Source of the DNA: Channa striata
Lineage: Eukaryota; Chordata; Actinopteri; Anabantiformes; Channidae
Direction of reading: 5' to 3'
Assembly: GCA_033026295.1 (NCBI GenBank)
Contig: CM065185.1
Location: forward strand, 19,648,001-19,712,000
DNA: 64,000 nucleotides
Shown here: positions 12,401-23,880 of the stretch, piece after piece
Layout of the letters: the number at the start of each line of letters is the position of its first letter
Position numbering within the stretch: position 1 is the first letter of the stretch
Translations under genes and position numbers: made by a program
The notes under the pieces: generated by a model
Told to the model about the DNA's origin: nothing
Databases searched by the model: none
The model's input: only the letters and a program-made list of their open reading frames with translations

Positions 12401-15333
12401 GCCAGAAAAGGTGATGTGAGAACACGTGGTCCTCTCAGAACGTCCAACCGTGTTTCATGAAGCACCAGAGCTTTATCTTAACAGCTCAGCGAGATTTTAC
12501 GACTGGTGCTTTGAAAGCCTCTTACCACACGGGCAGATTTTTCGAGTGCAGCTTCTTCTTTAAACATTGTGAGTCTAAAGGTTAGAATCTAATTCAGTTT
12601 TTTGGTTGAAGTTCTTGACTAATAGATTTTCTGCTTTTTTAGGTGGCTGGAGTTTATTTTCACTTTGTGGGCCCCTGGTGTTGCCTTACCAAGCTTTTTA
12701 AAAGGAATCTGTTCTCATCACAAAGTATAAATGATCCATGGCTCATTTCCCAAATCCAACACACGGGCATCCTGCTGAAACTAAGAACTGACAGCTCTGG
12801 GAGATGGGACATGTCTCCTGTGCTGTGATAGGCTGAGAGCCTTATTGAAGCAGGCCTCTGCCACATGTTAGCCGTGGACACTTCAGTGACGGAGGACAAT
12901 ACTGGACATTTGTGAAACCCTAACACGTGTCTGTGAGAAGCTGAAGTTCCTCTAAAGTTTACATTCCGAGCTCAGAATGATTTTGGAAAGCACGAAACAT
13001 TGTCCTTCAGATTTTGACCTCCAGTTATGGATCATAACACTAAAATCTTCAGAAAAATCCAAAGTTTTTTACCAAAATAAACATGCAGTGAAAAATATCC
13101 TCCAAAGAAAACATTGGCCAACATTGGCATGGTTGTAGGTCTAGGTTAGCACCATTTTCTAAGAATTAACGTTCACTAGGCCAAAACCAATTAATTTGAC
13201 ACATAACTTGTCGTGTATTTGGCATCACGCTTCGTTTTGTACGGAGGACTGTCCAAACCCACGCCACATTGAGCAGAACTGAAAAGCTGGTTGCCAGGTT
13301 TGAAACATTCATCTCTTTTTTTTTTGCACCACTTCATGGCCAGGCAAAACACCTTGTTGCCAGGTTATTTGAAAGACAAAAACAAAATGTTTTTCATTCG
13401 CTACTCGTCAGATCTCCAGCACAGTGTAAATTATCCTCCTTTAAGACCGCTGCCGAAGTGTGACTGTAGTGAATGGCACTGGGCAAAGCCTTTAAATAAA
13501 GTGGGTGTACAGCGTGAAAAGCCTATCCGCCCGGCTCTGTGCGAGACGTTAAGAGGACAGGACAGGCTGATGAGAATGAATGGGAGGCCGCCAGCCCACT
13601 AGCTTGTTCACTCTGCATGTATTCAATTTTCCATTTCAGTTTTTTTTCTCCTTCCCAGTGTCACTGTAAACAAGACACTTTGCAGAAAAGCCTTTTTGCA
13701 GCCTTGTTATTTGAGAGTATTGTGCAGCTTTGGCAGGTCATGTGAATACATTTCAATACATTTGCCCCAATTGATGTTAGAGACATTTTCCTTGTTTAAG
13801 CACAGCCCAGGACAGAATGCTTCTTACAGTGAACGCGATGCCACGTCACTGTGGCCCTCAGGTGAAGCCACTCGAATAGGACCTCTGTTGTGGACTCTCG
13901 TCCTTCTCAGTTGTCCTCCTCCTCCCTCGCCATCTCCCTCCCCTCCCCGACGACACCACCTGTTAATTTGTCAGACCTTGTATATTTTGCAGCCTCCTGC
14001 TGCAGTAGCTCTAAATTGACACCACCCAAGAGATTAGGACTTTTCCCATCTACCTGCTCACCTTATCTTTGTACATTTATTTCCCAGTGTAGAAAGGTGC
14101 CATGTGCCTGCACCACTCCACCAGTAATCTTAGTTTAATTAAACTGTCATGTTTCTCCTATTTTGCTGATGGTTATTTTCATTCAGAGCTACATCCTGTA
14201 ATGAAATATGTAGTCGGTCTGGAGAAAACGTGTCTCGCACGTGCACACACAAACACAGAATCGATCAGTTTCCGGCATCAGGGTTCGGGTATTTGTGTGT
14301 TGCTGTCAGAGTTGCTTATTATCCTCTGAGGCGTGCTGAGGTTGAGGTGTTTCTTCTGGACTCACTGAGCAGAGATGTTCTACGAAGAACCGTCTCACAA
14401 TATGTGTGTGTGCGCGCACCATTATCAGTTGTTTTCATATTTTATTCTTCGTCGTCCAGTCTACTTTGACCCATAACCAAACCTGAAATAATTCCGTTTG
14501 AGTGAAGTTTCTCATCATCCAGCCTCAACTTGTCCCTCATGTGTTACATACAGTACATTGGACATGAGAATACCCCCAAAAACAGGACATGGCAACAAAA
14601 ATCCAGGGAGTTGTCTGTAAACACGCCACCATTCCACGGTGGAAAAGATTAATTTATAATTTACCCAAACCTTATTTGTTATGTATTGTTTCCGTCCAGG
14701 ATCATCAAAATGTTGATGTCCTCCAAAGAAGACTCCAGTTATAAGTTTGGCTTTCAGTAAGCAGCAAGACCAAGTCATTTCCTGTAACCACCTCAGAAGC
14801 AATTGTGCTGTCTGAGCAACAGTTTAAAGTTATCATTTTCATAGTTTACATCCAGCTTTTGTTGGTCATCTCACCTACTGCACATCCTAATGACCTTCGC
14901 GTTGACACTGACGGTCTGGATGATGGACGTGGTCCAATCAGGGAGACTCTAAGGTCGCACTTGTCTTTCAGTGTCGGTTGTTTGGAGTTGGCAGGAAGTG
15001 CCGGGTTGTGTGTTTGTGCGGAGTTTCTGTTCTGCAGAGTCTGTCATCCTGTAAATCCGTCGTCTTAAATCATTCTGCTAAGTCATCCTGTAATGCATCT
15101 CCGTCAGTGAAGCTGTTTGTCTTGCACTGCATCGTCCTCTATGCGTGACTGTTTTTACAGTTTTAGTTCCAGGCAAGGTCAGCGTGTACATATTGATTCT
15201 GTACAGATTTTATGGCTGATTTATTTATGTGAGACAAGTAGATGTAGTAGTTGTAGTGTTTGAACCCATGTTCCCCATGATGCAGGAACATTCTGGATTT
15301 CCCTACATTGCATGTCTCTATTCTTTTTATCAG
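9490..15333 (+). other. pard3 intron C-D (5,844 bp)
   Basis: The intron has a gtaagg donor and a ttctttttatcag acceptor. It contains a SINE-like fragment at 11786-11872 and a pyrimidine-rich, non-repetitive stretch from about 13290 to 14100 that may include conserved non-coding sequence. No coding exon was recognised. Open frames at 12128-12382, 13291-13602 and 13696-14019 look like chance frames: they have no domain, and those in the pyrimidine-rich zone are rich in Ser, Pro and Leu. Confidence 0.85.
11786..11872 (+). repeat. Teleost SINE-like repeat fragment
   Basis: The segment GTGTGTGAGTG...GAGTGCAAATGGGTGAACAGGAAGCAGTGTAAAGCACTTTGGGTACC matches the 3' half of a common fish repeat, typically 'gtgaatgggtgaat...gtgtaaagcgctttgggt'. 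The 5' half is not recognisable. It probably belongs to the same family as the elements at 20425-20735 and 56746-56902. Confidence 0.65.
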
Positions 15334-15564
15334 GTTCTTCCACAAAGGATGTGGGGCCATCGCTAGGCTTAAAGAAGTCCAGCTCTCTCGAGAGCCTCCA
15401 GACAGCTGTTGCCGAGGTAACGCTTAATGGGGACCTCCCTTTCCACAGGCCACGCCCCCGTATCATCAGGGGGCGGGGCTGCAACGAGAGCTTCAGAGCA
15501 GCCATCGACAAATCCTACGATCGACCGGCTGCCACGGAAGACGAGGACGAAGGCATGGAGACGC
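15334..15564 (+). CDS. pard3: pard3 exon D (aPKC-binding segment)
   Basis: This 231-nt exon carries the most conserved block in the window. After completing a Gly codon it reads [60 protein letters not shown] and YDRPAATEDEDEGMET, and ends with one base (C). [11 protein letters not shown] is the conserved atypical PKC site of PAR-3 (Ser827 in human PARD3). The surrounding region binds the aPKC catalytic domain, and its phosphorylation releases PAR-3 from the kinase. [16 protein letters not shown] distinguishes PARD3 from PARD3B. The exon lies between acceptor tttttatcag and donor gtaaga. A GTAACG inside the exon at 15417 resembles a donor, but using it would put the following exons out of frame. 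Confidence 0.98.
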
Positions 15565-16545
15565 GTAAGATATTTAGTGCTTCAGATTCACATGGTTAGT
15601 AATGATTTTGTCCTCACAGGTCACAGGCTTGATCCCATCACGGCCCAGTCATCAGTTTGTTCAACAGGCCACTTCTACCGCTGTGACCCTGTAACTCCTG
15701 GAGCATGTCTGAAATGTGAAATTATCCATTTGTGACCTGAGTGAAAGTGCATTATGGGTTACTAAATGACTAACACAGCAAATATAAACGCTAACAGGAT
15801 CGTTATTAAAACTGAGGACATGTCAGCACTTAATGTGGCGTCCGTACGTTTGCATGGGACTGGCAGCATTCTGACTAGTACTCAAAGTTTGCAGCTGATT
15901 TCATCACAGCTTGTGGCAATGGCGTTTCACTCAGGATGGGGCCACCTAAAGAGAAGGAGACCGGTGGACGGGTAAATCCAGTGTCCTGTCCTCCAAAGTT
16001 ATTAAAGGGTAAACATTAAACTGTGACACACAGGGACAGGTGGCGGGAGTCCACTGTGACCCCTGTCCGTCTTACACTCCTTAGTAAAATATCCCATGTA
16101 CTTCTACAGGAAGTTTTATCTTTACATCTGAAACAAATGTCCACTTGGACTCATGGATGAACTGATTAGGTTGGTCAAAGGTCAAAGCCACCGTGACCCC
16201 TTGCTGTCCCATTCTCCTTAGTACAATACAATCCCAGTATTTGTGAAGACTGTCCCTACTAGTGTCAGGAAGCGACAATCATCCAGGTGCAACTTCTGGA
16301 AGAGCTGCTCCTTCTTTCCCCTTTTTAACTCGTGTCCCCGCATGTCTGTCTATTTTTAATGCAGACGATGCATTTTAACTGAACTATATATTGACATCAT
16401 TTATTTTAGTAAAAGCTCTTCAAGCAGGTGTAGTAGCTGTTAAATTGTATTAGGCTTCCTACAAGCACCTCTTCGTTTGTTATAACGAACGTGTTCTGCA
16501 TTCTTCTCTGTCCCCCTGTTCCATGTTGTCTTCCCCTCTCTCCAG
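15565..16545 (+). other. pard3 intron D-E (981 bp)
   Basis: The intron has a gtaaga donor and a long pyrimidine tract (ttcccctctctccag) as acceptor. I saw no repeat or gene inside it. Confidence 0.92.
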
Positions 16546-16783
16546 TGGAGGAGGACACAGAGGAGAGTTCGCGATCTGGGAGAGACTCTGTGTCCACGGT
16601 GGCCGACCAGACCCCTCTGTCCGGCACAGAAAAGCCCCTGGTCAATGGCACCAACCGCACCAAAGAGGACAAAAAGAAAGACAAGGGAGGAGGAAAGGAG
16701 AAGAAGAAGCAGGACGGAGGGAAGGACAAAGACAAGGGGAAAGCCAAAAAGGGCATGCTGAAGGGACTCGGGGACATGTTCAG
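16546..16783 (+). CDS. pard3: pard3 exon E (acidic and lysine-rich region)
   Basis: This exon is 238 nt long. C from exon D plus TG gives Leu, then EEDTEESSRSGRDSVSTVAD follows, then a linker (QTPLSGTEKPLVNGTNRT). Next is a strongly basic stretch, roughly codons 41-68, with repeated Lys-Lys-Asp/Glu units. The exon ends [14 protein letters not shown] plus two bases of Arg. METLEEDTEESSRSG and [22 protein letters not shown] are conserved in PARD3. The basic tract is of the kind expected for membrane phospholipid or microtubule contact; that role is inferred for this fish protein. Compared with human, the linker is diverged while the Lys-rich tract keeps its charge pattern rather than its exact order. 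The donor is gtaaaa. The minus-strand open frame across it (16406-16906) is a shadow. Confidence 0.97.
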
Positions 16784-19440
16784 GTAAAACCACATGCTGA
16801 AGGTGAACGAACGTTTTACATCCCAAGACTGGGAGGGTTCCAAGCAGAGACCAAGTGCTGTATAACATGCACTTACTGTTGACATGTGAAAATCAAGATT
16901 CAGCACACGTCCACAGTGTTCCGTTGTTTTGGGGACTTAAACGCCGTAATGTGTTTGAGCACATTTTGCTGCACTTATGGCAGGCTTAAATGATTATTCT
17001 GCAAGTGAGACAAATGACGGACCGGAGCTGTGCAACCACAACACTAAATAGCCGGAGGGAACCTTAATTAGACTCCCAGACAACTTAACCTCTGTGGTTG
17101 ATTTTCGTGTTAATAATTCTTTCTCTGCAGCCTCCAGCATTTCACCTGTCAAACAAAACCCTCGTGACTAAAAACTCGCCCAAACACTCTCGCCACCGCG
17201 TCCTATTAGCGCATCCTCTCTACACTTCCTCCTCTTTCTCCGTTCCCATTACCGTGGCGTCCAGGTCATCTGATCTGCCCTGCCTCCCCTCGTTTGGTTG
17301 GGATTCCTCTGGGGCCGGCCAGTAATACATCCATATATCATATTAGCCAAAGTGGCAGTGACAGGGAAGAGAACACAGTGACGGTTGTCTGAGAGTGGAC
17401 GATAATGAGCTCTGCCAGGAGGGAGAGGAAAGGAGGGAAGACTGGGTGTGATGAGTTTTGAGAAAACACATTTTTGGAGGCGGGGAGTTGATAAAATTTG
17501 AAAGGGATCAAGTGAGCTGTTGAAAAGCACGCAGATCCAAGTGATTTTCGAGCCACAGAGGTGGACAGGTTAATTCCTGACCGTGGAAACGGCAAAGCTG
17601 ACAAAATAACCTCAAGTGAGGATTCACTCTCAGGCTCTTTTCAGACTTAGTTGTCGTCAAACCAATTTACCATTTGTTTTATTCTGGAATGTTTAAGATC
17701 AACGGTCCCACCAAATATTTCAGCAGGCTGCTTCTGTGCTTCACCTAATGTTTCCCTCCGCTTGAGCCTCTGCGTCACTTCGGGTGACGACGTTGCACTA
17801 GAGAAGCAGAGATGCTAATGGATGGAACTCAGGGCCACACACACACAAACACACACAATGGAGTAATTAATAGGATGCACATGGACAAACACTAAAAACT
17901 CATTCAGGAACACACACATACAGGACACAGAGACGAGCTTTGTACTCAGACACATGTGGCAGAAATCACTGAAGAGCACAAACTGCAAGTACATGCAATA
18001 TTTTAAAATCAATTCAACACACACACACAAACACAGTGTAGGCCGATCCTTTTACACACAAGCCCACACCTGCTTTTAGTGCACACTGCCATTATCCTCC
18101 CTGCTCCCATATACTCACACACACCGACGTCCAGTTTTTCTCTTCCCCTCCCAGATCATAACGACTGGTGTGCGTTGTCATATCGTCCGTGTTATGGCGT
18201 CCTGATTGGCTCAATATTGGCCACATCAGTTGAGCGCCATTAAAACTGTGAGTGCGTGTTTGTCTGCTGGCAGAGACAGCTGTGTGCTCCAAAATAATGG
18301 TGTGTTCAACCCATCTGTGTGCCCAGCCTGGACCACAGCATGCTCAGCTCCAAAGGAATAATGCTCAAACAGGTTCTGCATTGACACCCTTGGGATTTAT
18401 GTTAGTATGTTTGTTAGGTAACGTTAACAAGAGCATCTCCGTGAGTTACTGTTGGTGGGATTAAACATGCAGCAGCACGATACGAGACAATCCATGCAGG
18501 GTCGGACCTACATGCAGCTTTCAGGGGGTTGATTCACATTGTAGGTGCAAATGGATTCTTTATTCCTATGACTTTATATTTAAATGCGTCATTTAAGATA
18601 TCCTTAAATGTTAATGATTAATAGACTTTATATTTCAAATCAATCAAAGCGTCACATGGACTTTAGTAACCAGCGTTTTACTGCAGTTCCATCCACCTAA
18701 AAACAAATGACAACCCAGATTCTGGAGGGATTGTGGAGCTTTTACAAGTTGTACCTAGTTCCATGCGCATTTGGATGATCTCCAGCTTTGTGGCATCTGT
18801 AAAGTGCTTGGTGCGTTTCATTGGGACTCAGGGAGCTGGATGGAGAACATAAAGGAAATTACAATTAGAAAGATGAACCCAAGTGTTACAGCAGGAATAG
18901 ACAGAACAGACGGCAGAAGAATGTTGAGAAAAGGAGGAGCGTGTAACAACCGGGCCCAGACACTGTAAAGAGAAAGGAGCCGAAGGAGCAGAGCCACTGC
19001 TCAGAGTTTTTCAGGAAAGGGGATTTCATCTCATGGAAACAGGAAAGCTGGTTTCCAAATTTGGGGCAGGGGATCAGTGAGACCTGGTTTCTGTCGGAGA
19101 ATGCCGATTTCTCTCCCATGTATACAGGTGACCAGGTTTCTAATCGACGTTCTCCAACTGAGTAAAAGAATAATTGAAACTTGAGATCAGCATTTTTTAA
19201 ACAAATGCCAGGCTTCTAAAAGAATTCCAAGGTGAAGCACAAATCAGGTTACGTATAAGTGGATTTACAGGACACAAGTTTAAGTGCATGTAAACCCGGA
19301 CGGTTTTCAACATTATCAACACTTTCTTTCACATTCTGTTTGTGAACAGACAAAGAAGCAGCTGAAGCCGAAACTGCAAAGCCCGTTTGACGGACAGGTG
19401 ATACATGTGAGCGACGCAGCAGTGAGCTCTTTGTGTTAAA

Positions 19441-19805
19441 CGTTACTGAAAGAGGGAGGAAACGGTTCGCGAGTGTCACGCTGAAACCGTTTGTAAATGT
19501 GTGTTGGCCCGAACCACCGAGCGCGGATGCGTCAATACTGACTGCTGCTGTTTTTTTTTTTTTTTTTTAAAAGCAGATAAAATGTGATGTGAGCACGTTA
19601 GTTTCCCCGTGAGGCTCTAGAGCGTGTCAAGAGCTCGCGATGAGAGTCGTGTTTGAGCGAGCGAAGGCTTGTGAGTGTCGGCGAGCTCCGTCTCTTCTGC
19701 GCGTTCGAATGTAGGAGGAGTGGGAGGCCTGGAGGAGTCCGAGGAGCGAGCGTGTGCGTGTGTGATCAACAGAGCTGCCACCGCCTGACCCTCTCATGTC
19801 TCGAA
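19441..19805. promoter_or_regulatory. CpG-rich patch, candidate internal regulatory or promoter region
   Basis: By hand count there are about 31 CpG dinucleotides in roughly 365 bp. This is far denser than the flanking intron, where CpGs are sparse. Clusters include GAGCGCGGATGCG, GAGCTCGCGA and CTGCGCGTTCG. An 18-nt poly-T (19551-19568) interrupts the patch. No TATA box or initiator can be assigned. It could mark an alternative internal promoter, or simply be unmethylated or repeat-derived sequence. Confidence 0.3.
19551..19568. repeat. Poly-T tract (T18)
   Basis: A homopolymer run of about 18 T. It could be the reverse of a retroposon poly-A tail, but no flanking duplication was identified. 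Confidence 0.9.
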
Positions 19806-20028
19806 GGCCTCACGCTCAGTCCCAATCAAAGCCTCGTTACCATCAGTCTCTGCCAAAAGAGCAGCCTGCCAACTCTGCAGCCATCTCCCTCTTTCACTCG
19901 CTCACCCCGTCTCTCTCTGATCATCACTTGGACTCCGAATCAACACCCAGTCTGTTAGCTTGGCATCGGCGAAGATGGTCGCTGCCCAGAAATTTGAGAG
20001 CTGCGCTAATTTTGCAGTGGTTTTACTG

Positions 20029-20050
20029 AGTGTGTGTGTGTGTGTGTGTG
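20029..20050. repeat. (TG)11 microsatellite
   Basis: Uninterrupted TG dinucleotide run following ttttactgag. Confidence 0.93.
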
Positions 20051-20424
20051 ATGAACAAGTGAACAAGCCTGAACTTAGAAAAGGCTCACACGTTCACACC
20101 CATCATGATGTGCTGCAGATGAACTGTTGTTGACTGTTCTCAAACATCGCTCTCTCTCCTTTCCATCTCTAAGAAGATCGCACTTTTTACATTATTTAAT
20201 AACTAATCTTAATATCCTAAGCCTTGGAGGAAATACTTTGTAACACTACGGGCGATGTTATTAAAATGGCGCCTGGAGGTTGGACTGACATCAAGTGTGA
20301 AAGTGCAGGTACTCGCCCAACAAAAACACTCCCCATGTACGAGTCCTTAGATGAAGATGAAGTACATGCTCTTAAATGTCCTTTACAGTTACTCGTTCTC
20401 TGATAAATGGCAAATCATACATTT

Positions 20425-20735
20425 TCTGCACTTACATAGCACTTTTCTAACCGCTGCTACTCGAGAGGAAGTGTGAAGCTATTATTCACACACACACACA
20501 CACAGCTGTGTATCTGGCCAACACTCACCAGGAGCAGTTAAGTTGGGGGTTCAGTGTTGCTGAAAAACACTTTGACATGTGACCAGAGGAGCCGGGGATC
20601 GAACCAGCGACCCTGATGTGGATGATGCTTTTATCCAAAGTGACTTACAATCAGGCAGCAGACAACTTTGAGGGGACTGGGAATCGAACCACCAACCCTG
20701 TGCTTTGTGCTAGTGCTGTGCGATCTGGACTCCAG
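20425..20735 (-). mobile_element. Teleost tRNA/SINE-type repeat, reverse orientation
   Basis: Read on the minus strand, this corresponds to a common fish repeat. On the plus strand the diagnostic pieces are CACTTTTCTAACC, CCAGGAGCAGTTAAGTTGGGGGTTCAGTG, GAGGAGCCGGGGATCGAACCAGCGACC, TTTTATCCAAAGTGACTTACAA and GGGAATCGAACCACCAACC. The reverse complement of GGGATCGAACC is a B-box-like GGTTCGATCCC, consistent with a tRNA-derived origin. An internal (CA)n at 20487-20504 belongs to the element. Two GATCGAACC/AATCGAACC segments suggest two merged copies. Family name and ends are uncertain. Confidence 0.7.
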
Positions 20736-21675
20736 CCCTGCTAGAAATAAGAAATCCTTGCTGTGATTAGAGTCAGAATACCTTGTATTGAGATAGAAGC
20801 TGCCAAGGGCTTGGCAGATTTAGCTAGAATTCCTAAAACTGGCATGAAAATCTAACCACTGAAAGACTGCAGTGGGAAAAAGGCCAAAATTTCAGTCATT
20901 TAGGATATTGTTTGTTCCCTGATTAAGGGGAATTTAAAAAATGTGTACCTTACTGTAAGGTTAATAGTTAGCGGAAAATTGTTAACTAAGCTTTAAGTTC
21001 ACATGTTCATGTTGTCAACAAAGGATTAATTCCTACAAACAGGGCTTTTCCTCGCAGTGAGGTTTCTTTAGGCCCCAGACGTGGCCATTTTCTCTAAAAC
21101 GCTGGTGAAGGACATGAAGTATAGCCCAGATTTGTTCCACGTGGGCCTCATTAATAAGGTTTCTGCTGAAATCTAAACTGTTCAGGCCTTGTTGGTTTTC
21201 ATTGTGCACATTCAAAGCAGGAATCTACATCAAGTTGAAATTGAATTGAAAAGAAACTTGCATTGACATGACAAATCTTACAGATTTGTGCAGTTGAGTA
21301 AAGACACTAGTTCCTGTAGCTCTGAATTAGGATGAAGGAAAAGTAGCAACAGTAGCTCCTTGATGACAATAATTGAGTGAATGCCGCACAGTGTCTGGGC
21401 CGTCACTTAGATAAATGTTGAATACATCACTTTAGTGCAGATCTAATACGCCAATAAAAGGTGCTCACGACGCCACGGTGGACTTTAAAAGGATTGGCAG
21501 TGACACGCAGCTTGAACCCTCGTTGTCTTTCAAACCACAGGAACCAGCTGAAGCTTGTTTGTCAAAGGCGTCGTGAGCCTAACTGTGCCTGGAATATAAG
21601 ATTAATAAATGCCCCCAGTGTCACGTTTAATACTGTGACTCCTCTTCAAAGTTTCCCGTTCAGTCGTAAATCTTG

Positions 21676-21676
<1 letters not shown>

Positions 21677-21732
<56 letters not shown>
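21677..21732. repeat. (TG)28 microsatellite followed by G-run
   Basis: The longest dinucleotide repeat in the window: 56 bp of uninterrupted TG, directly followed by a run of seven or more G. It is likely to be length-polymorphic. It also creates the Val-Cys and His-Thr runs of two overlapping open frames, which are not genes. Confidence 0.98.
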
Positions 21733-21734
<2 letters not shown>

Positions 21735-21907
21735 GGGGCAGGCTGTTTTTTAAGGGGCTGTTAATGAAAGTTAGTGGTGTGGAGAGAGAAACTGTCAACC
21801 ATCTCTCGTGGTGATAGATCGCTCCTGCTCTTAGCATTAATGGCGAGCCGTCACTCTTTCAGACAGCCGCAGTTAAATTAATCAGGTAATGGACCTTAGT
21901 CCCCGTG

Positions 21908-21935
21908 CCCCCCCCCAACACACACACACACACAC
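21908..21935. repeat. Poly-C plus (CA)n compound repeat
   Basis: A C-run at about 21908-21916 is followed by an imperfect CA dinucleotide run ending near 21935. Confidence 0.9.
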
Positions 21936-22515
21936 CCCTACTGTGCATTTGCTATCTCTTGGTTTTCCTCAGTTTGTCTTCTACACTGCACAGCATCAGT
22001 ATCTTGGGGATTTTCGCTTGACGTGATGGGACACAGGTCACTTTACCGCGGAGCCATGTTGTTGTCATATGTGCAGAATGTGGTTTGGCATCACCACGAC
22101 TTCACCTGGGTGGCAGCTTATGTTGCTGCAGATCCTGTGTGAATATCGTTCAGCATTAATGGTGCGAGCGGATCATGGTTGTGTGTGCTTACACCTGTTT
22201 CCACATTTTGGTTCGTCACACAACGGGACCGTTTTCCTCTTCACTCCCATTTTAAATGAGCTTTGAGCTCAGAGACGGTGACAGTGTGACGGACCTTGTT
22301 TATATGTGGTTGTTTCTTTGCACAGGACGTCCTGACCGCGTCCCTTCCTGAGGCCGTGCAGCGATTTCCACTGCAGAATCCTGTCCCATTTTGGATCAGT
22401 TCCCTCTGCGGGTTTAAAGGTCTCGGCTGTTCCTCGCTGGTTTTCATCCGTGTTCCGTGTGTTGATAATGTCACTGTTTAATGCAGCCCTGACACTGACC
22501 TGCTGCAAGCGAACC

Positions 22516-22532
22516 TCGTTCGTTCGTTCGTT
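22516..22532. repeat. (CGTT)4 tetranucleotide repeat
   Basis: Four tandem copies of CGTT followed by a T/C-rich stretch. It is a short simple repeat. Confidence 0.9.
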
Positions 22533-22626
22533 TTCTTTCTTTTTAAAGCATCACAGTTTTTTTGGGGCTTAAAAAAGTTTTGCTGGCGTTAACTTTAAAT
22601 AAGCAAATATTTTTGCGACGTTTCAC

Positions 22627-22646
22627 AAATGATTTGCAAATCATTT
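22627..22646. promoter_or_regulatory. Perfect 20-bp palindrome with octamer-type core
   Basis: AAATGATTTGCAAATCATTT equals its own reverse complement over 20 bp. The core ATTTGCAAAT holds overlapping octamer-like half sites on both strands (compare ATTTGCAT/ATGCAAAT for POU proteins). The flanking TGATT/AATCA words fit homeodomain or PBX-type sites. The surrounding DNA is AT-rich, so a chance origin is possible. Binding is not demonstrated. Confidence 0.35.
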
Positions 22647-23013
22647 CAGCCCCTATTTATTTACATTTTCTTTTCTGTAAATTAAGTTTGTAATTCACTA
22701 AAATTTGCACGTTTCTGTTAGTGTTTTTTTTATTTTTTAATCCGTGGCCTAAATATTTTTCATGTGTTTTTGCACAAGTGTGACTTTATTTTCTACCAGA
22801 CTGAAGAGAGGTTTTAGAAAATGTGGAGAGATGATGAATAAACTTGACACACACTTACCCAGTTTGACAAATCCCCAGCATGATGATGGAAAACCAGATT
22901 CTTCAGTATCCGTCTACCAATGTCTTTTCATATTTTTGTGAGATCCGGACGCGGCATTCAACAAAAACACCAGATGTTCAAACTCTGGGCAGCATCTGTG
23001 TGATGTCTGCACT

Positions 23014-23016
<3 letters not shown>

Positions 23017-23048
<32 letters not shown>
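23017..23048. repeat. (TG)16 microsatellite
   Basis: Uninterrupted TG run of about 32 bp. Confidence 0.97.
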
Positions 23049-23050
<2 letters not shown>

Positions 23051-23847
23051 CAGGATGAAGGATGCTCTGCTAGAGCTCAGATTCTGCTGCGTTTTGGGCT
23101 TTAATCCACGAGGCCGCTCGCAGTCTGCAGCGTCAGGAAACTGATCCCTGAATATCCCGTCTCTTACACCCTCACACAAACTACTTTTGCCACTTTGTTT
23201 GACTCGATCCTCTTTCTCTGGCTGCAGCAGGAGCTTTCCTGCTCGGCACGTGCCGAGAGGATTTTACGCAGGAGAGAAGCGCTTTATTCTGCGGCTCATT
23301 TGTTGAATGTATGAAGTATCTGGAGGTCGAGAACTGTTTTGTGCGAACTGCAGCTGGATCAGCTTCTTCCTGCCTGCGTGCAGCATCAGGACCAGAGGGG
23401 GAACTCACTTTGCTGCCTTTTCTTTTACTCCTCACGTTCGCTGGCTCCTGCTTTGACATGCAGCGTGATTTCTGTCTCGCACACAGATCATCACTTCAAG
23501 TTTATCTGTGTCTGCTGCTTCTGTTTCCCACACATTACACAGTTCATTCATCTCTTCATACTTCCATTCATTCATTGTTTAGTTTTCTTCCAACATATTA
23601 AAAACTCTCTTCACTTTAATGGTTTTCACTTCTTTGTTTTGCTTTTGATCTTCTCTTTGCATCACTTTCTTTTTATCTTTCTGTTTTCACCTTGTTCTTT
23701 TTTTTTTTTTTGACTCACACACACACCTCTCGAGGTTTTCTTTGTATTCATCACCGTAGTTTTCAGCCTTAATGTTTCATTCATTGAGTTCCTCTTGAGC
23801 ATGTCCATTTTCTCCCTTCCTGTTCATCATCTTCTGTCTCTTTCATT

Positions 23848-23849
<2 letters not shown>

Positions 23850-23877
<28 letters not shown>
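23850..23877. repeat. (CA)14 microsatellite
   Basis: Uninterrupted CA run of about 28 bp within a T/C-rich stretch (about 23500-23890). Confidence 0.97.

Positions 23878-23880
<3 letters not shown>

Noticed and set aside
15417..15422. GAG/GTAACG inside exon D as an alternative donor
   Set aside because: Splicing there would leave phase 0 while the next exon needs one carried base, so the downstream frame would shift. The sequence is also coding in human PARD3 (VAEVT).
16406..16906. Minus-strand frames of 166 and 142 codons over exon E
   Set aside because: They are antisense shadows of the Lys/Glu-rich plus-strand exon, giving Phe/Leu/Ser-rich translations. The plus-strand frame is clearly PARD3.
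17830..18060. CA-rich stretch as a functional element or minus-strand gene
   Set aside because: It is scattered imperfect CA repeats. The Val-Cys-rich antisense frame is a by-product of low complexity.
20580..20600. Possible tRNA gene signal (reverse B-box GGTTCGATCCC)
   Set aside because: No cloverleaf or A-box could be assembled. The sequence is part of a degraded SINE-type repeat.
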